Shown here piece by piece: positions 60,253 through 64,000 of a DNA stretch of 64,000 nucleotides. Source of the stretch: Acetoanaerobium sticklandii (lineage in GTDB: Bacteria; Bacillota; Clostridia; Peptostreptococcales; Filifactoraceae); assembly GCF_000196455.1 (NCBI RefSeq), contig NC_014614.1:2278001-2342000 (forward strand), written 5' to 3'. Made by a program: the position numbers and the translations under genes. Positions within the stretch are counted from its first letter, which is position 1; every line of letters begins with the position of its first letter. Below the pieces are notes generated by a model. That model searched no databases. It had not been told where the DNA came from and saw nothing but the letters and a program-made list of their open reading frames with translations.

Positions 60253-61128
60253 TTATGCAGCTTTTGTATCAGCTGGCTTAGATGCAGCTTTAAACATTGT
60301 CATAGAAGTATAGAAGATAACTCCTATTACTAACCATCTAAGAATATCAAGAGGTAGTGACTTAACGATATATGCCGCTATAAATACTCCAACAATTCCT
60401 AGTACAGCTATAGCTAAAGAAGCTTTTCTGTTATAAGCGCCTTCTCTTACGAACTTAACAGATGCAACTGGCATTAAGAATGCGCAAGATCCCATCATTA
60501 TAGGGAAAGCAACTGCTGGGCTCATTCCAAGGAAATAAACTAGAGCCATACAAGGAGCATAAAGTCCGATTCCAAGTGTCATAAGAGCTCCAAGGATAAA
60601 GTTACCAACTATAGCTAAAACAAGTTTTACTCCAGTAAGTCCTATAGCATCTCCGCCTCCTGGCATCCATCCCATTTGTCCAGCAAGCATTAAAAACGCT
60701 GTAACAAAAAGTGCGATTGCCATTGCAAGCTGAATCTTTTTCTCAGGAAGTCCAGAAACGAAGCCAGCGCCTAACCAAGCTCCAATAGTAGCTGCAGCTA
60801 GCATACCAATAAGTGTTACTGGCTCAACTTCTATAACTGTGATAAAGATAAATGCCTCTGCAACAACTGGCCATGTACAAGAAACGTTTAATGTTCCAGG
60901 TAGAACCCTGTCATGTATTTGTCTAAAAGCTTTAAGTAAAGCGGTAGTAGGTGCAAAGCTTCCTATACCTAGTGTATCAAAAAAGTTTGTTATAAATCCG
61001 ATAATACCTGCTGTTAAAAAGTTAGTCTCAGTTTCTAGATTGTCTTTGTGTTTTGCGACATCCTTAACAAACTCAAAGCTGAACCATGCCGTCAGTGCGC
61101 CTAAAACTCCTAATATCCCTGTAATCAT
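60253..61128 (-). CDS. TauE/SafE (TSUP) family permease
   Basis: 291 residues with eight or so membrane helices and the duplicated TSUP pattern: GIIGFITNFFDTLGIGSFAP near 44 and GNFILGALMTLGIGLYAPCM near 175. The family moves sulfite, sulfonates or other organic anions. It is 63 nt after prdF on the same strand and is followed by a terminator, so it is likely in the proline reductase transcript. A role in exporting 5-aminovalerate or another carboxylate is conceivable but not shown. Confidence 0.88.
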   Translation of the reverse strand: MITGILGVLGALTAWFSFEFVKDVAKHKDNLETETNFLTAGIIGFITNFFDTLGIGSFAPTTALLKAFRQIHDRVLPGTLNVSCTWPVVAEAFIFITVIEVEPVTLIGMLAAATIGAWLGAGFVSGLPEKKIQLAMAIALFVTAFLMLAGQMGWMPGGGDAIGLTGVKLVLAIVGNFILGALMTLGIGLYAPCMALVYFLGMSPAVAFPIMMGSCAFLMPVASVKFVREGAYNRKASLAIAVLGIVGVFIAAYIVKSLPLDILRWLVIGVIFYTSMTMFKAASKPADTKAA

Positions 61129-61191
61129 AGTAGCCTCCTCAATTAATTTTAATTTGATTGTTAAATCATATTTTAACGATTATACACTATT

Positions 61192-62199
61192 TTATACTGT
61201 AAATCCATACTTAAGTGGATCTTCTGGATCAATTACGAAATGATTGAATCCAGTTATATATGCTCCCCCTGTAATTTCTGGGATTATAGCATCAAATTCT
61301 CCAACTTTAGTTTCTTCTAAAACTCTTCCTTTGAACATTGTTCCAGTGATGCTTTCGTATACAAATTTTTCATCTATCTTAAGATGTCCTTTTTTGTAAA
61401 GTGTTGCAAGCTTAGCACTAGTTCCAGTTCCACAAGGAGAACGGTCTACTTGCCCTTGTCCAAAGATAACAACGTTTTTGTATGTAGCTTCAGGATTAGA
61501 TGGCTCATCGTAGATTTCTACTAAATCAACAGTTTTGATATGCTCTAACTCTGGATGTTGAACTTTGATTTTTTCATTTATTAAATCTCTGATTTCTATA
61601 CCTAATTTCTTAAGTACATCAACCTGGCTAGTTTCTACTTTAACTCCTAGCTCTTTTGCATGTATAATAGCAAAGAAGCTTCCGCCAAAAGAAATATCAA
61701 ATGTAATAGTCTTGTTTAAAGAAGGTACTTCTAATTTAGCATCTTCCATATATAAAAATGAAGGAACGTTAGTTATAGATACTTCTTTTACTTTTTCATT
61801 TTCTACCATAACCTTAGCTTTGATAAGTCCAGCAGGTGCTTCCATGTTGATATTAGTAACAGGCTCTACCATTTCTACCATTCCTGTTTCTACTGCTACA
61901 GTTGCAGCTCCAATTGAACCATGGCCGCACATATTTAAGTATCCGCCGCCATCCATAAATATAATTCCAAAATCAGCTTCTTTATTATTCGAGCTAGTTA
62001 TAATAGAACCAAACATATCATTATGTCCTCTTGGCTCATGCATTAAAGCAGTTCTAACGTAGTCTAGGTTATCTTCAAGATATTTTTTCTTGTCAGCCAT
62101 AGTTTCTCCATTAATCTGCGGAATACCTCCTACAACTATTCTAGTAGGTTCTCCCATAGTATGTGAATCTATAGCGTGAATTCCTTTAGAAAACTTCAT
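61192..62199 (-). CDS. prdF: Proline racemase
   Basis: 335 residues; cofactor-independent enzyme that interconverts L- and D-proline and so feeds D-proline reductase. The two catalytic cysteines are present: Cys91 in MCGHGSIG and Cys256 in RSPCGTGTSAK. A cysteine, not threonine, at the second site separates it from trans-3-hydroxyproline dehydratase. Its ATG overlaps the prdE stop (ATGA), so they are translationally coupled. Confidence 0.97.
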   Translation of the reverse strand: MKFSKGIHAIDSHTMGEPTRIVVGGIPQINGETMADKKKYLEDNLDYVRTALMHEPRGHNDMFGSIITSSNNKEADFGIIFMDGGGYLNMCGHGSIGAATVAVETGMVEMVEPVTNINMEAPAGLIKAKVMVENEKVKEVSITNVPSFLYMEDAKLEVPSLNKTITFDISFGGSFFAIIHAKELGVKVETSQVDVLKKLGIEIRDLINEKIKVQHPELEHIKTVDLVEIYDEPSNPEATYKNVVIFGQGQVDRSPCGTGTSAKLATLYKKGHLKIDEKFVYESITGTMFKGRVLEETKVGEFDAIIPEITGGAYITGFNHFVIDPEDPLKYGFTV

Positions 62200-62666
62200 C
62201 TTCTTGCTCCCTTCATTTTTAGTTTCAAAAACGCTAAGGCTTTCTTAGCATCTAATTTTTCCACTGTGTTTTCTCCCACAGTTTGGGTTTCTATACCTGC
62301 CTTCGACTTATTAAAGTCTACTATAGTATCCATATATTGATTTTCCACTACGAATTTTGCTTGAGTTCCTATAAAGCTAAGCCCTACAACAGGAATTCCT
62401 CTGATACCAATTTCTTCAATAGTGTTTGCATAATCAACATGGCTGTTTCCCCATCCGTCAACTGAAATAATAGTTCCATCTGCTCGCATAGATTCTAGCC
62501 ATACAGCTACTCTCTTGCCGACGTATTCTTTTTCTTCGTTGCTTTGAGGAGTTCCAACGACTATGATTCCCATTAAATCAATATCTTGATCATTCGATAC
62601 TACATCTAAAAGCGGATCTCTAAAATGGTGCAAAGTAGTCTCTTTTGTAGATGGTCCTACACCCAT
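62196..62666 (-). CDS. prdE: Proline reductase cluster protein PrdE
   Basis: About 156 residues (start at the ATG at 62666; an ATG two codons upstream is too close to AAGGTG). MGVGPSTKETTLHHFRDPLL and GIIVVGTPQSNEEKEYVGKR resemble the C-terminal part of the PrdA/GrdE reductase proproteins. There is no cysteine in the whole protein, so it cannot form a pyruvoyl group in the PrdA manner. The function is unknown; it may be a structural or assembly partner. Between prdD (9-nt gap to the earliest start) and prdF. Confidence 0.85.
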   Translation of the reverse strand: MGVGPSTKETTLHHFRDPLLDVVSNDQDIDLMGIIVVGTPQSNEEKEYVGKRVAVWLESMRADGTIISVDGWGNSHVDYANTIEEIGIRGIPVVGLSFIGTQAKFVVENQYMDTIVDFNKSKAGIETQTVGENTVEKLDAKKALAFLKLKMKGARR

Positions 62667-62681
62667 TATCATTCACCTTCT

Positions 62682-63446
62682 TTAAGTCATAGCCCTAATA
62701 GCACCATCTCTGTATTCATTAGGACTTAAAATGATTGGCATATTGCCCATATCTATAATACTTCTACCTCCGGCTACAGAGCTTGAACTATTTGGCAAAA
62801 TAAAATTGTCATACATAGCTCCTTGGCCTGCAACTTGCTTAACTATTGCCACCTTATAGCCATTTTTTCTTATTTTGTCGTAAAATTTGTACTTTTCTGT
62901 ACATAATTTGGAGTCCATAGCCTTTAGGTACAGTCTTACATCCTCTAAAAAATCATCACAAGCTTTATGACACTCTATAATTGCTTCTCTAACTACGCCT
63001 TTTCCCTTATATAAAACTAAATCGAAAGAAATAATGTAATCGTTTTCAGAAGGAGTACCTGGTCTACCTAGTTTTAGCCTTTCAGCTAAAATTCCTTCAG
63101 ACGAACCAAACTCAGCAACTTGAGTACCTTCCTCATCTGCTCCAGTTATCATAACATAAGCCCCAGTAATAGTGTGGGTGATACCTTCTCCTAAATTTCC
63201 AAGTACCTTTACAGATATAGGTAGAATATCCATAATACTGTTAGTCCAAATATTATGTTCCCTAGGCTTAATTATTTTTACTGAAATTTCTTTTATCGAT
63301 GGATATTTAGTTATAATATTGTCAATCTTGGATAAAGAAAAACTTAAGCAACTGTCATTAATTTTTGCTTTTTCTGCAAATTCTACTTTATCTACATGAT
63401 AAGATCTAATGACAAGTTTTCTTAAATCAATTTCGTTTGTCAGCAT
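62682..63446 (-). CDS. prdD: Proline reductase cluster protein PrdD
   Basis: 254 residues from the ATG at 63446, chosen because AAGGTG lies six bases before it; an upstream ATG at 63476 would add ten residues inside a hairpin. TNEIDLRKLVIRSYHVDKV, HTITGAYVMITGADEEGTQV and VKQVAGQGAMYDNFILPN resemble the N-terminal part of glycine/proline reductase proproteins. With PrdE it looks like a two-gene version of a PrdA-like chain. Function unproved. Confidence 0.85.
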   Translation of the reverse strand: MLTNEIDLRKLVIRSYHVDKVEFAEKAKINDSCLSFSLSKIDNIITKYPSIKEISVKIIKPREHNIWTNSIMDILPISVKVLGNLGEGITHTITGAYVMITGADEEGTQVAEFGSSEGILAERLKLGRPGTPSENDYIISFDLVLYKGKGVVREAIIECHKACDDFLEDVRLYLKAMDSKLCTEKYKFYDKIRKNGYKVAIVKQVAGQGAMYDNFILPNSSSSVAGGRSIIDMGNMPIILSPNEYRDGAIRAMT

Positions 63447-63470
63447 ATTATTCACCTTCATTTTTATTCT

Positions 63471-63496
63471 AAACAAAGGGCATATGCCCTTTGTTT
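63471..63496. terminator. Perfect 26-bp palindrome between prdB and prdD
   Basis: AAACAAAGGGCAT joined directly to its complement. It lies 14 nt after the prdB stop. No U-tract follows on the minus strand (AGAATAAAAATG). Probably a processing site or partial terminator that sets more PrdB than PrdD-F. Confidence 0.6.
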
Positions 63497-63510
63497 AGAA
63501 ATATAATCCA

Positions 63511-64000
63511 TTAAACCTTTGCTACGTACTCGTAAGGTAGTGGTACTATTTTTCCTGCACTAGGAATCTCAACTAATTGCTTTAGAGAATCTGTACAAAT
63601 AGCTTTTTGCATTTCTGGATTATTAGGCTCTCCAGCATTAGCACCCATAGGTACTAGTGGAGCAACAGCTCTTGGAGTTCCATTTTGTCTTACAACTGGT
63701 GGTAATGCTGCTATAATTATTGTAGGAATACCCGATTCCTCAATCGCTCTCTGCACTATAACTGCAGAACGATGGCAGGTACCTCAGCCAGCTGTTAGAA
63801 GAACTGCATCTACGCCTTCTTCTTTAAGTTGTCTAGCTATCTCAGGACCAGTTTCTTCTGAGAATTTCTTTTGGTCTCCACCACCACCCATGAATCCTAT
63901 GTTTATAGGAGCTAGAGCTTTAATGAATCCTTCTTTAGCTAATGTTCTCATTGGATCTATTGGGAACATACAGTTGATGTCTTTGTTTACATCTCCATTA
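63511..64000 (-). CDS. prdB: D-proline reductase selenoprotein PrdB (5' end outside window)
   Basis: The selenocysteine subunit of D-proline reductase, which reduces D-proline to 5-aminovalerate. The visible 162 codons run from the right edge to the stop at 63511. An in-frame UGA at 63786-63784 falls in LLTAG-U-GTCHRSAVIVQ, giving the known redox motif U-x-x-C. Homology continues smoothly across it, and an SECIS-like hairpin follows. The full protein is about 240 residues, so roughly a third is outside. The N-terminal visible part (FMGGGGDQKKFSEETGPEIA) matches the reductase family related to GrdB. Confidence 0.95.
63749..63769 (-). promoter_or_regulatory. Bacterial SECIS element in prdB
   Basis: After the UGA, 14 nt of single strand lead to UUCUGCA, a 7-nt loop GUUAUAG, and UGCAGAG (7 bp with one G-U). 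The loop begins with G, and the UGA-to-loop distance is 21 nt; both fit the known bacterial SECIS pattern read by SelB. Confidence 0.8.

Noticed and set aside
61565..62062. Plus-strand open frame of 165 codons
   Set aside because: Antisense to prdF, which has both catalytic cysteine motifs.
63511..63969. Two short frames that look like a prdB pseudogene with a nonsense mutation
   Set aside because: The stop is a UGA at the known selenocysteine site, followed by an SECIS-like hairpin; the gene is intact.
1..64000. Search for insertion sequences, prophage genes, rRNA operons, CRISPR arrays and a replication origin
   Set aside because: No transposase, integrase, phage structural gene, rRNA segment, repeat-spacer array or DnaA-box cluster was recognised in the window.

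Overview
The window is low-GC DNA from an anaerobic, amino-acid-fermenting Clostridia. The ribosomal cluster has Firmicutes gene order, all four visible zinc-type ribosomal proteins (S4, S14, L33, L36) are in the cysteine-containing form, and sigma-H is present. The right end carries a D-proline reductase operon with an in-frame UGA read as selenocysteine. This points to a Stickland fermenter of the Peptostreptococcaceae, with Acetoanaerobium (Clostridium) sticklandii or a close relative as the best guess. The species is an inference. Almost every gene is on the minus strand, so the biological reading order runs from right to left.

Right end (64000 to 60185): prdB (selenoprotein, cut by the window edge), prdD, prdE, prdF (proline racemase) and a TauE/SafE permease, closed by a terminator. 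Proline racemase supplies D-proline and the reductase opens it to 5-aminovalerate, the electron-accepting half of the Stickland reaction. Next come a two-Cache chemoreceptor, an EamA exporter, and a housekeeping block thyX, rlmB, yacP, sigH.

Centre (53700 to 10190): a nearly unbroken information-processing super-cluster. It runs tRNA-Thr/tufB, rpmG, secE, nusG, rplK, rplA, L10 leader, rplJ, rplL, rpoB, rpoC, rpsL, rpsG, fusA, tufA. After tufA comes a complete branched-chain amino acid ABC transporter operon (livJHMGF) where rpsJ would be expected. Then follow the S10, spc and alpha operons (rpsJ to rplQ), a short plus-strand insertion (a YARHG membrane protein and a 31-residue membrane peptide), and ecfA1, ecfA2, ecfT, truA, rplM, rpsI. 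Consensus sigma-A promoters can be read in front of tufB, rplJ, rpoB, rpsL, rpsJ, rpsM and rplM. The two tuf genes lie in identical 1250-bp direct repeats.

Left end (10190 to 1): accessory genes. These are a RelE-type toxin-antitoxin pair bracketed by copies of the rpsI terminator sequence, a DUF523 protein, an SPFH membrane protein plus ribbon-helix-helix regulator behind a striking palindromic operator, a PIN-like/lipoprotein/nitroreductase/DUF3841 gene string, a plus-strand chemoreceptor, a ClC antiporter with a TrkA-C domain, and the start of an O-acetylhomoserine sulfhydrylase gene under a SAM-I riboswitch.

I did not find a clearly unprecedented system. The best leads are the SPFH/RHH operon with its double operator and leader hairpin, the terminator-bracketed toxin-antitoxin insertion, the two-level SAM riboswitch platform, the foreign insertions within the ribosomal super-operon, and the PrdD/PrdE pair in the proline reductase operon.
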